A stretch of DNA of 64,000 nucleotides, from the NCBI RefSeq assembly GCF_000814325.1, contig NZ_JPHF01000004.1:62001-126000 (forward strand), written 5' to 3'. Shown piece by piece: positions 1 to 11,457 of the stretch. Both the position numbers and the translations under genes were made by a program. The notes beneath the pieces were generated by a model, which worked only from the letters and a program-made list of their open reading frames with translations, was not told the origin of the DNA and did no database searches. How positions within the stretch are numbered: position 1 is the first letter of the stretch; every line of letters begins with the position of its first letter. Source of the DNA: Flavihumibacter sp. ZG627 (GTDB taxonomy: Bacteria; Bacteroidota; Bacteroidia; Chitinophagales; Chitinophagaceae).

Positions 1-213
1 GATATAGAAGTAATTGAAAAACTATTCACCGCAGATGAATTAAAGGCTGCAGATTCAGCATTTTTCTGTGGTACAGCAGCTGAAGTAATTGGATGGGAAA
101 GCCTTGATGGCAGCAGGTTTTCGGGCGATTGGAACGGTTCATTATCAAGGAAGATCCAGCAGGCATATAAAGAACGTGTTACAGAAAAAATAGCAGCAGA
201 AGCAAGTATCTAA
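1..213 (+). CDS. ilvE: Branched-chain amino acid aminotransferase, C-terminal fragment
   Basis: The reading frame is open from the first base and ends with TAA at 211-213, so only the last 70 residues are here. The segment with [16 protein letters not shown] is the typical C-terminal signature of class IV PLP aminotransferases of the IlvE type, which transfer the amino group between glutamate and the 2-oxo acids of valine, leucine and isoleucine. It lies 26 bp upstream of ilvD on the same strand and opens the ilv operon as seen here. The rest of the gene is outside the window. Confidence 0.88.
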   Translation, partial: DIEVIEKLFTADELKAADSAFFCGTAAEVIGWESLDGSRFSGDWNGSLSRKIQQAYKERVTEKIAAEASI

Positions 214-239
214 AGAATAAACAAAAATCAACAGAAGAT

Positions 240-1919
240 ATGTCACTGAACAAGTATTCCAAAACCATTACACTAGACCCTACGCAACCAGCAGCACAGG
301 CTATGTTTTATGGTATTGGCCTTACCGATGAAGACCTGCAGAAAGCACAGGTTGGTGTGGTAAGTATGGGGTATGATGGAAATACCTGTAACATGCATCT
401 TAATGATCTGGCAAAAATCATCAAGAAGAGCGTGTGGGAAAATGATCTTGTAGGCCTGATCTTCAATACAATTGGTGTTAGTGATGGCATGAGCAATGGA
501 ACGGATGGAATGCGTTATTCATTGGTTAGCCGTGATATTATTGCAGATTCCATTGAAGCAGTTTGTGGAGCACAGTATTATGATTCGGTAATAGCTGTAC
601 CCGGATGTGATAAAAATATGCCTGGTTCCATTATTGCCATGGGAAGACTGGATCGCCCATCCATCATGGTGTATGGAGGTACTATTGCACCGGGCCATTA
701 TAAGGGTCAGGACCTCAATATTGTTTCTGCATTTGAAGCATTGGGACAAAAGATCGCAGGGCAACTGAATGAGGCCGATTTCAAAGGCATCGTTATGCAT
801 TCCTGTCCCGGTGCAGGAGCTTGTGGTGGAATGTATACCGCAAACACAATGGCTTCAGCTATTGAAGCACTGGGAATGAGCTTGCCCTATTCATCTTCAA
901 ACCCCGCACTGAGCGAAGAGAAAAAGAAAGAATGTGAGGAAGCAGGTAAGGCAATAAGGTTACTGATGGAAAAAGATATCAAGCCATCTGATATAATGAC
1001 CCGGGAGGCATTTGAAAATGCCATCACAGTTATTATGGTTCTTGGCGGATCAACAAATGCGGTACTACATTTAATTGCAATGGCAAAAAGTGTTGGACTA
1101 CAATTAACGCAGGATGATGTTCAGGCCATCAGTGACAAGGTTCCGGTACTTGCAGATTTTAAACCAAGTGGTAAATACCTGATGCAGGATCTGCATGAAC
1201 ATGGTGGTGTGCCTGCAGTAATGAAATACTTGTTAAGCAAAGGAATGCTTCATGGCGATTGCTTAACTGTGACGGGTAAAACCATTGCAGAAAACATGGA
1301 ATCCATCCCTGACCTGGATTTTGAATCACAGAAAATCATTTACCCGATAGAAAGCCCACTCAAAGCAACCGGTCATCTCCAAATACTTTATGGCAACCTG
1401 GCAGAAGGCGGAAGTGTAGCCAAGATAAGTGGTAAAGAAGGTGAAAAATTTGTTGGCCCTGCCAGAGTGTTCAACGGTGAGCATGAATTAATTGCAGGCA
1501 TATCCGGTGGTAGAGTTAAACCGGGCGATGTTGTGGTCATCAGATATGTTGGTCCAAAGGGAGGACCGGGGATGCCGGAAATGCTTAAACCAACATCTGC
1601 GATCATTGGGGCGGGACTTGGCAAATCGGTGGCATTGATTACAGACGGAAGATTTAGTGGTGGAACACATGGTTTTGTGGTTGGCCACATCACACCGGAA
1701 GCATATGAAGGGGGATTGATTTCCCTTGTTGAGGATGATGACATCATTGAATTGGATGCAACAAATAATACCATTAACCTGAAGGTATCTGAGGATATAA
1801 TAAGTAGCCGTAAGCAGCAATGGAAGAAACCGGCATTAAATGTTAACAAAGGAATTCTATACAAATATGCAAAGCACGTTAAGTCAGCCGCAGACGGCTG
1901 CGTTACCGACGAAGACTGA
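240..1919 (+). CDS. ilvD: Dihydroxy-acid dehydratase
   Basis: A 559-residue protein of normal length for the IlvD/Edd family. It dehydrates 2,3-dihydroxy-isovalerate and its methyl homologue to the 2-oxo acids that IlvE aminates. Visible signatures are the iron-sulfur cysteine segments around [10 protein letters not shown] (about residue 125) and [17 protein letters not shown] (about residue 190), and the C-terminal [15 protein letters not shown] segment. The C-terminus ([15 protein letters not shown]) is typical of the family, so the end is genuine although it overlaps ilvB. The start is the ATG at 240, 26 bp after ilvE. The gene is cytoplasmic and co-transcribed with ilvB, ilvN, ilvC and ilvA. 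Confidence 0.96.
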   Translation: MSLNKYSKTITLDPTQPAAQAMFYGIGLTDEDLQKAQVGVVSMGYDGNTCNMHLNDLAKIIKKSVWENDLVGLIFNTIGVSDGMSNGTDGMRYSLVSRDIIADSIEAVCGAQYYDSVIAVPGCDKNMPGSIIAMGRLDRPSIMVYGGTIAPGHYKGQDLNIVSAFEALGQKIAGQLNEADFKGIVMHSCPGAGACGGMYTANTMASAIEALGMSLPYSSSNPALSEEKKKECEEAGKAIRLLMEKDIKPSDIMTREAFENAITVIMVLGGSTNAVLHLIAMAKSVGLQLTQDDVQAISDKVPVLADFKPSGKYLMQDLHEHGGVPAVMKYLLSKGMLHGDCLTVTGKTIAENMESIPDLDFESQKIIYPIESPLKATGHLQILYGNLAEGGSVAKISGKEGEKFVGPARVFNGEHELIAGISGGRVKPGDVVVIRYVGPKGGPGMPEMLKPTSAIIGAGLGKSVALITDGRFSGGTHGFVVGHITPEAYEGGLISLVEDDDIIELDATNNTINLKVSEDIISSRKQQWKKPALNVNKGILYKYAKHVKSAADGCVTDED

Positions 1920-3606
1920 GAATATCAGTGGATCACAGGCTGTACTGGAGGCCCTGATAGCAGAAGGAATTAAAACAATATTCGGGTATCCCGGAGGAGC
2001 TATCATGCCTATTTATGATGCTTTGTATGATTACCGCGATAAGTTGGATCACATTCTTGTTCGGCATGAACAAGGGGGCATTCATGCTGCTCAGGGATAT
2101 GCAAGAACATCGGGGGATGTGGGTGTTGTTTTCGCCACAAGCGGGCCTGGTGCCACCAACCTGGTGACCGGACTTGCTGATGCAATGATTGACTCCACAC
2201 CAATAGTTGCCATCACGGGACAGGTATTTGCTCATCTTCTGGGAACAGATGCCTTTCAGGAAACTGATGTCATCAATATTACCACCCCTGTTACCAAATG
2301 GAACTACCAGGTAACGGATGCAACAGAGATTCCATCTGTGCTGGCCAAGGCATTTTATATTGCAAGAAGCGGCAGGCCCGGACCTGTTTTGATCGATATC
2401 ACCAAGAATGCACAAATTCAGAAGTTCGATTATGAAGGTTATTTGCCCTGCACACATATCAGAAGTTATCGTCCAAAGCCCTTAGTAAGAAAAGAATATG
2501 TAGAGCAGGCAGCTAAACTTATCAATGAAGCGAAAAAACCTTTTGTGATATTTGGCCAGGGTGTTATTCTGGGAAAAGCTGAAAAGGAATTTTTGAAATT
2601 TATTGAGAAGGCTGGTATTCCAACCGCCTGGACCATCCTGGGAATGAGTGCCATCCCTACCAATCATCCGCTTGCAGTAGGGATGTTAGGAATGCATGGC
2701 AATTACGGGCCCAATGTATTAACGAATGAGTGCGATGTTCTTATTGCAATTGGAATGCGATTTGATGATCGTGTAACCGGCCGCCTTGATAAATATGCAA
2801 AACAGGCAAAGGTCATTCACTTTGATATTGATCCATCCGAAATAGACAAGAATGTAAAGACTACAGTTCCTGTATGGGGTGATTGTAAAGAAACACTTCC
2901 GCTTCTTACATCACTTATTGAGCAAAAGGTGTATCCGCAGTGGTTACAACGTTTCAGGGAATTTGAAGCTGAGGAAAAAGAAACCTGTATCCATCCTGAA
3001 ATGAATCCGGAAACGGCTATACTTTCTATGGGAGAAGTGATCAAAGTATTAAATACCCTCACAAATGGCGATGCTATTATAGTTACAGATGTAGGTCAAC
3101 ACCAGATGGTGGCCTGCCGTTACGCTCAGTACAATCAATCAAAAAGCAATGTAACATCGGGAGGCCTCGGTACAATGGGATTTGCATTACCTGCTGCTAT
3201 TGGTGCAAAATATGGAGATCCGGGAAGGACGGTTGTAGCCGTGATTGGTGATGGTGGATTCCAGATGACATTACAGGAACTTGGAACGATAATGCAGTGC
3301 GGTGTTGATATTAAAATCCTGATACTCAACAATGAGTTCCTTGGAATGGTGAGGCAATGGCAGCAACTTTTTAATGACAGAAGGTATTCATTTGTTGATA
3401 TACAAAGTCCGGATTTTGTAATGGTTGCAAAAGGTTATGGCATTGCCGGACAAAAAGTGAGTGAGAGAGAAAACCTCGAGCAGGCACTTCAGACAATGTT
3501 GGATCATAATGGCACTTATCTTCTTGAAGTAATGGTTGGAAAAGAAAACAATGTATTCCCCATGGTTCCGCAAGGATGCAGTGTATCAGAAATAAGACTG
3601 AAATAA
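1867..3606 (+). CDS. ilvB: Acetolactate synthase, large (catalytic) subunit
   Basis: ThDP-dependent acetohydroxyacid synthase that condenses pyruvate with pyruvate or 2-oxobutyrate, the first common step to valine and isoleucine. It shows the glutamate segment [15 protein letters not shown] near the N-terminus and the ThDP/Mg signature [12 protein letters not shown] near residue 470. The frame opens at ATG 1840, but ATG 1867 is the better start: an AAAGGA tract lies 13 nt upstream and the conserved core [11 protein letters not shown] begins only 18 codons later. Either start lies inside ilvD, with an overlap of 80 or 53 nt. There is no in-frame ATG, GTG or TTG between 1870 and 1920. From 1867 the protein has 579 residues, normal for the family. 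Confidence 0.94.
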   Translation: MQSTLSQPQTAALPTKTENISGSQAVLEALIAEGIKTIFGYPGGAIMPIYDALYDYRDKLDHILVRHEQGGIHAAQGYARTSGDVGVVFATSGPGATNLVTGLADAMIDSTPIVAITGQVFAHLLGTDAFQETDVINITTPVTKWNYQVTDATEIPSVLAKAFYIARSGRPGPVLIDITKNAQIQKFDYEGYLPCTHIRSYRPKPLVRKEYVEQAAKLINEAKKPFVIFGQGVILGKAEKEFLKFIEKAGIPTAWTILGMSAIPTNHPLAVGMLGMHGNYGPNVLTNECDVLIAIGMRFDDRVTGRLDKYAKQAKVIHFDIDPSEIDKNVKTTVPVWGDCKETLPLLTSLIEQKVYPQWLQRFREFEAEEKETCIHPEMNPETAILSMGEVIKVLNTLTNGDAIIVTDVGQHQMVACRYAQYNQSKSNVTSGGLGTMGFALPAAIGAKYGDPGRTVVAVIGDGGFQMTLQELGTIMQCGVDIKILILNNEFLGMVRQWQQLFNDRRYSFVDIQSPDFVMVAKGYGIAGQKVSERENLEQALQTMLDHNGTYLLEVMVGKENNVFPMVPQGCSVSEIRLK

Positions 3607-3648
3607 AAATTACCTGGAAAAGAACAGCCATCAATTAATAACTACACA

Positions 3649-4239
3649 ATGAGCAAACAGGAATTTACCATAACAGTTTATACGGAAAACCAGATCGGAT
3701 TGCTTAACCGCATTGCCATCATGTTTTCCCGTAGAAAAATAAATGTGGAGAGTTTGAATACTTCTCCCAGTGAGGTAGAAGGAATACATCGCTTCACCAT
3801 CGTTATTCATGAAATTGAAGAGGTGGTAAAAAAGCTGGTCCGACAGATCGAAAAGCAGGTAGAGGTTTTAAAAGCCTATTACAACAACAATGAGGAACTG
3901 ATCTGGCAGGAAATGGCGCTTTACAAAGTGCCTACAGATGAAATTGCAGAAAAAGTTAAGGTAGAAAGGTTATTACGTGAATTCGGTGCAAGGGCGGTGG
4001 TGATCAGGAAGGATTATACTGTTTTTGAAACAACCGGGCATCGTGAAGAAACTGATAAGCTGATAAAGGTTCTTGAACCATATGGCCTGATAGAGTTTGT
4101 AAGAAGTGCAAGAGTTGCCATCATCAAAGCAAGCAGTGGATTTCATGAGAAGCTTCGGGAATTTGAACAGCATGAACCAAGCGAACAGGTGATTGAAAAT
4201 GAATTTCTGGATAAGCAGGAGGAAGTATTTACCATGTAA
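3649..4239 (+). CDS. ilvN: Acetolactate synthase, small (regulatory) subunit
   Basis: A 196-residue protein with an N-terminal ACT domain (about residues 5-80, beginning FTITVYTENQIGLLNRIA) and the C-terminal small-subunit domain. By family knowledge it binds valine and confers feedback inhibition on the IlvB catalytic subunit encoded just upstream (42 bp gap). The N-terminal pattern of a branched-chain ACT domain (NQIGLLNRIAIMFSRRKINV) and the operon position make the call secure. The acidic tail after about residue 175 is variable in the family. The gap of 95 bp to ilvC shows no clear terminator. Confidence 0.94.
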   Translation: MSKQEFTITVYTENQIGLLNRIAIMFSRRKINVESLNTSPSEVEGIHRFTIVIHEIEEVVKKLVRQIEKQVEVLKAYYNNNEELIWQEMALYKVPTDEIAEKVKVERLLREFGARAVVIRKDYTVFETTGHREETDKLIKVLEPYGLIEFVRSARVAIIKASSGFHEKLREFEQHEPSEQVIENEFLDKQEEVFTM

Positions 4240-4334
4240 TCATTTGCAAAAAAAAATACCCAAGCAATCAACATAAACAAAACAAAAAATGACCGGGTTT
4301 AACATCCGCTTTAATTAAATACAAAACAACAATC

Positions 4335-5426
4335 ATGGCAAAACTAAATTTCGGCGGTACAGAAGAAAATGTAGTAACTCGTGAAGAGTTCCCGCTCGCA
4401 AAAGCACAGGAAGTGCTTAAAAATGAAACTGTAGCTGTAATAGGATATGGTGTACAAGGCCCCGGGCAGGCATTGAATCAGCGTGATAATGGCATCAACG
4501 TAATAGTTGGGCAGAGAAAAAATTCTAAGACATGGGATAAGGCCATTGCTGATGGATTTGTTCCGGGCGAAACATTATTTGAAATAGAAGAAGCCCTTGA
4601 GCGTGGCACTATCATTTGTTATCTTCTCAGCGATGCAGCACAGATAGCACTTTGGCCAACAGTTAAGCAACATCTTACACCAGGAAAGGCATTATATTTC
4701 TCGCATGGTTTCGGCATTACATTCAATGAGCAAACCGGCATCATACCACCTGCTGATGTGGATGTATTTTTAGTAGCACCAAAAGGAAGCGGCACTTCAC
4801 TTCGCCGTATGTTCCTCCAGGGTCGCGGGCTAAACAGTTCCTATGCAATCTTCCAGGATGCAACAGGCCGTGCCAAAGAAAGGGTGATTGCCCTGGGCAT
4901 TGCAGTTGGCAGCGGTTATCTTTTTGAAACAGACTTTCGTAAAGAGGTGTATTCCGATCTCACGGGTGAGAGAGGAACATTGATGGGTGCAATCCAGGGA
5001 ATTTTTGCAGCACAGTACCAGGTGCTTCGTGATAAGGGTCACAGTCCCTCCGAAGCATTCAATGAAACGGTGGAAGAGCTTACCCAGAGCCTGATGCCAC
5101 TCGTTGCTGAAAACGGAATGGACTGGATGTATGCCAACTGTTCAACTACAGCACAGAGAGGTGCGCTTGACTGGTGGAAAAAATTCAGGGACGCTACCGC
5201 ACCTGTATTTAAGGAACTGTATGAAAGTGTTGCAAGTGGTAAAGAAAGTCAGCGATCTATTGACTCAAATAGCCAGCCTGATTATCGCGAAAAGTTAGAA
5301 GAAGAATTGAAGGAACTCCGTGAAAGTGAAATGTGGCAGGCAGGTAAAACTGTTCGTAGCCTGCGACCAGAAAATCAGCCAGCGGCAACTGAAGTTAAGA
5401 CACAAAAAACAGCGGTACCCGCCTGA
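4335..5426 (+). CDS. ilvC: Ketol-acid reductoisomerase, fungal-like type
   Basis: A 363-residue NADPH enzyme that isomerises and reduces acetolactate or acetohydroxybutyrate. The Rossmann motif GYGVQGPGQALN is near residue 36, and the C-terminal acid-rich helical domain holds the metal-binding segment (SDLTGERGTLMG, then GHSPSEAFNETVEE). The wording of long stretches (LLSDAAQ, APKGSGTSLR, CSTTAQRGALDW, NSQPDYREKLE) matches what I remember of fungal Ilv5 better than the short enterobacterial or actinobacterial class I enzymes. A lysine-rich tail of about 15 residues follows RPEN. The operon position agrees with the call. Confidence 0.95.
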   Translation: MAKLNFGGTEENVVTREEFPLAKAQEVLKNETVAVIGYGVQGPGQALNQRDNGINVIVGQRKNSKTWDKAIADGFVPGETLFEIEEALERGTIICYLLSDAAQIALWPTVKQHLTPGKALYFSHGFGITFNEQTGIIPPADVDVFLVAPKGSGTSLRRMFLQGRGLNSSYAIFQDATGRAKERVIALGIAVGSGYLFETDFRKEVYSDLTGERGTLMGAIQGIFAAQYQVLRDKGHSPSEAFNETVEELTQSLMPLVAENGMDWMYANCSTTAQRGALDWWKKFRDATAPVFKELYESVASGKESQRSIDSNSQPDYREKLEEELKELRESEMWQAGKTVRSLRPENQPAATEVKTQKTAVPA

Positions 5427-5519
5427 TAAAATTAGCAATAGGGAATATTGAGCCAGGCAGATCTGAATCTTTATTCCCTATTGCCAATTTTCTATAGAAT
5501 AGAGGTAAACAGACTTTAT

Positions 5520-6770
5520 ATGTCCACCCTACAAGCACCTACTCTCGATTTTTTCAAGGCAGCCCAGCGTCTTCGGAAGGTGGTGACCCGAACTCCGTTA
5601 ATGTTCAGCCCGAATCTAAGCCGCAAGTTCGGTTGCAATCTATTTTTAAAAAGAGAAGACCTTCAATTAGTACGGAGCTACAAGTTGCGGGGTGCTTATA
5701 ATATGATGAGCAGCCTTCCCGAAAATCTCCTTGAAAATGGTGTGGTTTGTGCAAGTGCAGGAAATCATGCGCAGGGATTTGCTTTCAGCTGTAAGAAGCT
5801 TCAGGTTAAAGGTGTAATTTTTATGCCCATCATTACCCCCAAACAAAAGGTTTCACAAACAAAAATGTTTGGGGAAGAATGGGTTGATATAAAACTGGCA
5901 GGAGATACTTTTGACGATTGTGCAATTGCAGCAAAAGCGTTTACTGTTGCTAACCACATGACATTTATCCCTCCTTTTGATGATGATAAAATTATTGAAG
6001 GACAGGGTACTGTAGGAATTGAAATTCTTGAAGACCAACCCGAAATCGATTATGTTTTTATTCCTGTAGGTGGTGGTGGACTGGCTGCGGGTGTTGGAAG
6101 ATACCTGAAAACATATAGTCCGGAAACCCAGGTGATTGGTGTTGAACCTGAAGGAGCACCTTCCATGACAGCAGCACTTCGAAATGGAAGTCCGGTTACA
6201 CTGGATGAAATCGAAAGATTTATAGATGGCGCAGCCGTCAAGCGAGTGGGCGACAAGTCATTCCGGATCTGTAAAGATGTACTTAATGATATGGTACTGG
6301 TTCCTGAAGGAAAAGTGTGTTCAGTGATTCTTCAGCTCTACAATGAAGATGCTATTGTAGTGGAACCTGCTGGCGCATTATCTATCGCTGCATTAGAGCA
6401 ATATTCAGATAGGATAAAGGGTAAAAATGTGGTATGTATAGTTAGCGGAAGCAACAATGATATTGACCGGATGCAGGAGATCAAAGAAAGATCTTTACAG
6501 TATGAGGGGCTAAAACATTATTTCCTGGTACGTTTTGCGCAGCGGCCGGGAACTTTAAAGGAATTTGTGAATCATGTATTGGGTCCGGATGATGATATCA
6601 CCCGATTTGAGTACATGCAAAAACACAACAAAGAATCAGGTCCTGCCCTTGTAGGGGTAGAACTTAAAAATTCACAGGATTACAATGTCCTTTTGGAAAA
6701 TATGCGGCAGTACAATATCAATTACACCGAACTAAATAAAGACGATAATCTTTTTGGATATTTAGTCTGA
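5520..6770 (+). CDS. ilvA: Threonine ammonia-lyase (threonine dehydratase)
   Basis: PLP enzyme that converts threonine to 2-oxobutyrate, the entry to isoleucine. The Schiff-base lysine lies in SYKLRGAYN, the phosphate-binding loop is PVGGGGLAAG, and the asparagine loop is SAGNHAQGF. A C-terminal ACT-like regulatory segment (from about residue 320, HYFLVRFAQRPGTLKEF) indicates the biosynthetic, isoleucine-inhibited form with a single regulatory domain. The frame can be opened further upstream from a TTG at 5448, but the ATG at 5520 starts right before the conserved domain and gives 416 residues, the usual length. It is the last gene of the ilv operon, and the next gene starts 106 bp later. Confidence 0.93.
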   Translation: MSTLQAPTLDFFKAAQRLRKVVTRTPLMFSPNLSRKFGCNLFLKREDLQLVRSYKLRGAYNMMSSLPENLLENGVVCASAGNHAQGFAFSCKKLQVKGVIFMPIITPKQKVSQTKMFGEEWVDIKLAGDTFDDCAIAAKAFTVANHMTFIPPFDDDKIIEGQGTVGIEILEDQPEIDYVFIPVGGGGLAAGVGRYLKTYSPETQVIGVEPEGAPSMTAALRNGSPVTLDEIERFIDGAAVKRVGDKSFRICKDVLNDMVLVPEGKVCSVILQLYNEDAIVVEPAGALSIAALEQYSDRIKGKNVVCIVSGSNNDIDRMQEIKERSLQYEGLKHYFLVRFAQRPGTLKEFVNHVLGPDDDITRFEYMQKHNKESGPALVGVELKNSQDYNVLLENMRQYNINYTELNKDDNLFGYLV

Positions 6771-6876
6771 TTTATACCGGATTGTTGTATATTCAGGGTC
6801 TGCTTGCTGCATATATTAAATTCCATATAGGAAACGGCATATTTTTTTGAATAATTTCTAAACTGCATTTTCAACG

Positions 6877-9800
6877 ATGGCAAGCAACCAGGGTTTATAC
6901 CATCCCTCTTTTGAGCATGATGCCTGTGGCATTGGATTCGTGGCAAATATCAAGAGCAATAAAAGTCACCAGATAATTTCTGACGCACTTACTGTTCTTG
7001 AAAATATGGAACATCGCGGCGCATGTGGCTGTGAAGTGAATACGGGTGATGGTGCCGGTATTCTTATCCAGACGCCCCACGAATTTTATTTTGATGAGTG
7101 TGTCAAGTTAGGCATACACCTCCCCTCTTATGGTAAATACGGAGTGGGGGTAATTTTCTTTCCGAGGGAAATCCGTCTCCGCGAAGAATGCAGGGATATA
7201 TTCAATCGCGCTGCAGAAAAACTTGGCCTCGAGATTCTTGGCTATAGAAAAGTTCCGGTGAACACCGATGGGATTGGTCCAACTGCATTAAGTGTTGAAC
7301 CTGAAATGGAGCATGTTTTCATTGCCAGTCCGGATCACCTGACCAACCCCGATGATTTTGAGAGAAAATTATTTATTCTCCGAAATTATTCCAGCCATAC
7401 CATCAATAATACAGTAAGGAAAGATGCTATCGGTTTTTATATTGCATCATTATCATACAAAACTGTCGTTTACAAAGGTCAGCTTACTAGTCACCAGGTT
7501 CGCGGCTATTTTCCTGACCTGAGCGATAAGAGAATGGTGAGTGCATTCGGCCTGGTTCATTCAAGGTTTGCAACAAATACATTTCCATCATGGAAGCTTG
7601 CCCAGCCTTTCCGTTATATCGCACATAATGGCGAGATCAATACTTTACAGGGGAATCTCAACTGGCTACGAACAAGTGAAAAAGGCTTCACCTCTCCATA
7701 TTTTTCAAAGGAGGAAATGGATATGTTACTTCCTATTGTAACAGAGGGACAATCAGATTCAGCCTGTCTTGATAATATGATCGAGCTGTTGACGATGACA
7801 GGCCGATCACTTCCACATGTAATGATGATGCTTATTCCGGAAGCATGGGACGGTAACGATCAGATGGATCCTGTCAAAAAAGCATTCTATGAATTTCATG
7901 CGGCTTTTATGGAACCATGGGATGGTCCGGCTTCTATATCTTTTACTGATGGAAAAATAATTGGCGCAACACTTGACCGAAACGGACTTCGCCCTTCCCG
8001 CTACTGCGTAACCAATGATGACAGGGTAATAATGGCATCAGAAACAGGTGCATTACCGGTTGACCCTTCAATAGTTATTGAGAAGGGGCGACTTCAGCCG
8101 GGAAAAATGTTTGTGGTTGACCTTGAACAGGGCCGAATTATCAGCGACGACGAACTTAAGTCGCAGATTTGCTCACAGAAGCCATATTCAGAATGGCTGA
8201 ATAAATATAAGATCCGTCTTGAAGAACTTCCGGAGCCAAGAGTTCTGTTCACACATCTTGAACATGAGCAGGTTTTCAAGTACCAAAAAGCATTTGGGTA
8301 TTCAACGGAGGATCTTGATACTATTATCGCACCCATGGCAACAGATGGCAAAGAGCCAATCGGATCCATGGGTACCGATACACCGCTTGCTGTACTGAGT
8401 GACCAACCGCAGCATTTAAGTAATTATTTCAAACAATTATTTGCCCAGGTTACAAACCCACCCATTGATCCCATCCGGGAAAGACTGGTAATGTCGCTAG
8501 CTACTTTTGCAGGGAATAATGGCAACCTTCTCATTGAAGATCCATTGGCAGCGCATTGTGTGGCGCTTAAACATCCCGTGCTCAATAACCATGAACTGGA
8601 GAAGATCCGCAGCATCGATACAGGAATTTTCCAGGCAAAGACATTACAATGTTATTTCCGATCAGATGGTAAGCCAGGATCATTACAAAAAGCGCTTGAC
8701 AGAATATGCCGGTATGCAGTTGATTCTGTGCAGGATGGATTTGAGGTTCTCATACTTTCTGATCGGGCCATTGACTCAGATCACGCGCCCATTCCTTCAC
8801 TTTTAGCTACAGCTGCAGTTCACCATCATCTGATACGAAAAGGATTTCGTGGACAGGTAGGTCTTGTAGTTGAAGCGGGAGATGTTTGGGAGGTTCATCA
8901 TTTCGCATGCCTGCTCGGATTTGGAGCAACTGCCATCAATCCATACTTGGCTTTGAGTACTATCCGTGATATGAAACTCAGTGGCAAAATGGAAACTGAT
9001 CTCGATCCGGATTATCTCAAGAAAAATTATATCAAAGCGGTGAATGATGGTTTGTTGAAGGTATTTTCCAAAATGGGAATTTCCACGCTACAATCATACC
9101 AGGGAGCCCAGATATTTGAGATCATTGGTATCAACAAGGCTGTTGTAGATAAATATTTTACTGGTGCCACTTCAAGGATTGAAGGAATGGGACTTGATGA
9201 AATAGCGAAAGAATCTTTGGCAAAGCATTTCCTTGCATTCAGCAAAAAAGATATTCCTGTTGACAGGCTACCTGTGGGTGGCGTTTACCAGTGGAAACGT
9301 AAAGGAGAGTTCCACTTGTTTAATCCACAGACCATTCATTTGTTGCAGTATTCAACGCGGATGAATGATTATGCAACGTTCAAAAAATATACAAAGCTGG
9401 TAAATGACCAGTCTGTGAAAGCTTCAACTCTGAGAAGCCAGTTGCAGTTTAAGAATAACCGACCCTCTATACCAATTGAAGAAGTAGAGTCTGCTGAAAC
9501 TATCATGCACCGTTTTGCGACGGGTGCTATGAGTTTCGGATCCATATCCCACGAAGCACATTCCACATTGGCCATTGCCATGAACCGTATAGGTGCAAAA
9601 AGCAATACGGGAGAGGGAGGCGAAGATTCGATGCGATATGAGAAATTACCCAATGGTGATTCTATGCGAAGCGCCATTAAACAGGTTGCTTCAGGAAGGT
9701 TTGGCGTAACAAGCTATTACCTTACTATGGCTGATGAATTACAAATAAAAATGGCCCAGGGTGCAAAACCCGGTGAAGGCGGTCAATTGCCGGGGCATAA

Positions 9801-11394
9801 AGTTGATGAATGGATAGGAAAGGTACGACACTCAACACCTGGGGTTGGATTGATTTCACCCCCACCCCATCATGATATTTATTCAATAGAAGATCTCGCT
9901 CAGTTGATATATGATCTTAAGAATTCAAATCGGGCTGCACGAATCAGTGTCAAGCTTGTAAGTAAGGCGGGGGTTGGCACTATTGCAGCGGGAGTTGCCA
10001 AAGCAAAATCGGATGTGATCCTTATTGCAGGATTTGATGGCGGTACCGGTGCATCACCAATAAGTTCAATAAAACATGCGGGTCTACCCTGGGAACTTGG
10101 CCTGGCTGAATCACACCAGACTCTCCTTAAAAACAAACTACGTAGCCGTGTTGTATTACAGGCCGATGGCCAGATGCGTACAGGACGCGATATCGCCATC
10201 GCTACTTTACTCGGGGCTGAAGAATGGGGTATTGCAACCGCTGCTCTTGTTGTTGAGGGCTGTATAATGATGCGTAAATGTCATTTGAATACTTGTCCGG
10301 TTGGTGTGGCAACGCAGGATCCTGAATTGCGCAAAAGATTTACGGGAGATGCTGACCATGTAGTAAATTTCTTCCGCTTCATTACAGAAGATTTTCGGGA
10401 GATAATGGCTGAGTTAGGTTTTCGAACAGTAAATGAAATGGTTGGAAAGGTAGATTTTCTGGAGCCAAGAACTGACATTACACATTGGAAATACAAAAAT
10501 CTTGATCTATCACCGGTATTGTACAAAGAACCTGCTTCCATGTATACGGGACTTTACAATATGGAACAACAGGATCATGGATTAGAGGATGTTTTAGACT
10601 GGAAATTACTGGAGGTAGCAAAGCCTGCAATCGAAAACCAGCAAAAAGTTTTTGCTTCCTTCAATGTTAAGAATACAAACAGAACCATAGGCACTATCCT
10701 TTCAAATGAAATCTCCAAGAAATATGGAGAAAAGGGTCTGCCGGAAGACACGATACATTTTAAACTTACAGGTACTGCAGGACAAAGTTTTGGCGCTTTC
10801 AATACATCAGGTGTTACGATGGAACTGGAAGGTGATGCTAATGATTATTTCGGTAAAGGATTGAGTGGCGCAAAGTTGGTTGTGTATCCCTCACTTCAGG
10901 CAGCTTTTGTTCCCGAAGATAATATTATCATCGGCAATGTTGCATTTTATGGAGCAACGTCAGGCCTTTCATTTATCCGTGGTAAGGCTGGCGAACGTTT
11001 TGCGGTACGTAACTCAGGAGCAACAGCTGTTGTTGAAGGTGTAGGTGATCATGGCTGTGAATACATGACAGGTGGTAAAGTTGTTATTCTTGGAGATACC
11101 GGTAGAAATTTTGCGGCTGGTATGAGTGGAGGCATCGCATACATATATGATGTTAATGGAACATTCAATATAAACTGCAATACTGAAATGGTGGATCTTG
11201 ATCCACTTGGAGAAGAGGATAGTGCAGAGTTGAAGGAACTGATTAACCAGCACTATACATATACCGGAAGCACTGTTGCCCAGTTCATTCTCAAAGATTT
11301 TGATAACCAGCTACGCAATTTTGTAAAAGTGTTCCCACGCGATTACAAGAAAGTATTGCTTGAAAGGAAATCAAAGGAACAGGTAAAACATTGA
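6877..11394 (+). CDS. gltB: Glutamate synthase, large subunit
   Basis: A 1505-residue GOGAT alpha subunit. Residues 1-16 are a propeptide and Cys17 (in [10 protein letters not shown]) is the expected N-terminal nucleophile of the glutaminase domain. The central domain, FMN/synthase domain and C-terminal beta-helix domain (GXXGXXXG-rich, from about residue 1270) follow in the usual order. The 3Fe-4S ligands are visible as Cys1129, Cys1135 and Cys1140 ([12 protein letters not shown]). It transfers the amide nitrogen of glutamine to 2-oxoglutarate. The adjacent gltD shows it is the NAD(P)H-dependent two-subunit type and not the ferredoxin type. Confidence 0.97.
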   Translation: MASNQGLYHPSFEHDACGIGFVANIKSNKSHQIISDALTVLENMEHRGACGCEVNTGDGAGILIQTPHEFYFDECVKLGIHLPSYGKYGVGVIFFPREIRLREECRDIFNRAAEKLGLEILGYRKVPVNTDGIGPTALSVEPEMEHVFIASPDHLTNPDDFERKLFILRNYSSHTINNTVRKDAIGFYIASLSYKTVVYKGQLTSHQVRGYFPDLSDKRMVSAFGLVHSRFATNTFPSWKLAQPFRYIAHNGEINTLQGNLNWLRTSEKGFTSPYFSKEEMDMLLPIVTEGQSDSACLDNMIELLTMTGRSLPHVMMMLIPEAWDGNDQMDPVKKAFYEFHAAFMEPWDGPASISFTDGKIIGATLDRNGLRPSRYCVTNDDRVIMASETGALPVDPSIVIEKGRLQPGKMFVVDLEQGRIISDDELKSQICSQKPYSEWLNKYKIRLEELPEPRVLFTHLEHEQVFKYQKAFGYSTEDLDTIIAPMATDGKEPIGSMGTDTPLAVLSDQPQHLSNYFKQLFAQVTNPPIDPIRERLVMSLATFAGNNGNLLIEDPLAAHCVALKHPVLNNHELEKIRSIDTGIFQAKTLQCYFRSDGKPGSLQKALDRICRYAVDSVQDGFEVLILSDRAIDSDHAPIPSLLATAAVHHHLIRKGFRGQVGLVVEAGDVWEVHHFACLLGFGATAINPYLALSTIRDMKLSGKMETDLDPDYLKKNYIKAVNDGLLKVFSKMGISTLQSYQGAQIFEIIGINKAVVDKYFTGATSRIEGMGLDEIAKESLAKHFLAFSKKDIPVDRLPVGGVYQWKRKGEFHLFNPQTIHLLQYSTRMNDYATFKKYTKLVNDQSVKASTLRSQLQFKNNRPSIPIEEVESAETIMHRFATGAMSFGSISHEAHSTLAIAMNRIGAKSNTGEGGEDSMRYEKLPNGDSMRSAIKQVASGRFGVTSYYLTMADELQIKMAQGAKPGEGGQLPGHKVDEWIGKVRHSTPGVGLISPPPHHDIYSIEDLAQLIYDLKNSNRAARISVKLVSKAGVGTIAAGVAKAKSDVILIAGFDGGTGASPISSIKHAGLPWELGLAESHQTLLKNKLRSRVVLQADGQMRTGRDIAIATLLGAEEWGIATAALVVEGCIMMRKCHLNTCPVGVATQDPELRKRFTGDADHVVNFFRFITEDFREIMAELGFRTVNEMVGKVDFLEPRTDITHWKYKNLDLSPVLYKEPASMYTGLYNMEQQDHGLEDVLDWKLLEVAKPAIENQQKVFASFNVKNTNRTIGTILSNEISKKYGEKGLPEDTIHFKLTGTAGQSFGAFNTSGVTMELEGDANDYFGKGLSGAKLVVYPSLQAAFVPEDNIIIGNVAFYGATSGLSFIRGKAGERFAVRNSGATAVVEGVGDHGCEYMTGGKVVILGDTGRNFAAGMSGGIAYIYDVNGTFNINCNTEMVDLDPLGEEDSAELKELINQHYTYTGSTVAQFILKDFDNQLRNFVKVFPRDYKKVLLERKSKEQVKH

Positions 11395-11457
11395 GGATTG
11401 GTAGGTAAGCAACTAGCAGTTATTAAAACTTTCAACAAAACAAATCACGATTAAATC

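Noticed and set aside
1388-1864. Long antisense open frames under ilvD and other genes, such as rpoB, rplL and porU2
   Set aside because: They mirror the codon pattern of the real genes, have no family resemblance and no promoter or neighbours of their own.
5448-5519. Longer ilvA start at a TTG
   Set aside because: The 24 extra residues match no family feature and start 22 bp after ilvC. The ATG at 5520 gives the normal enzyme.
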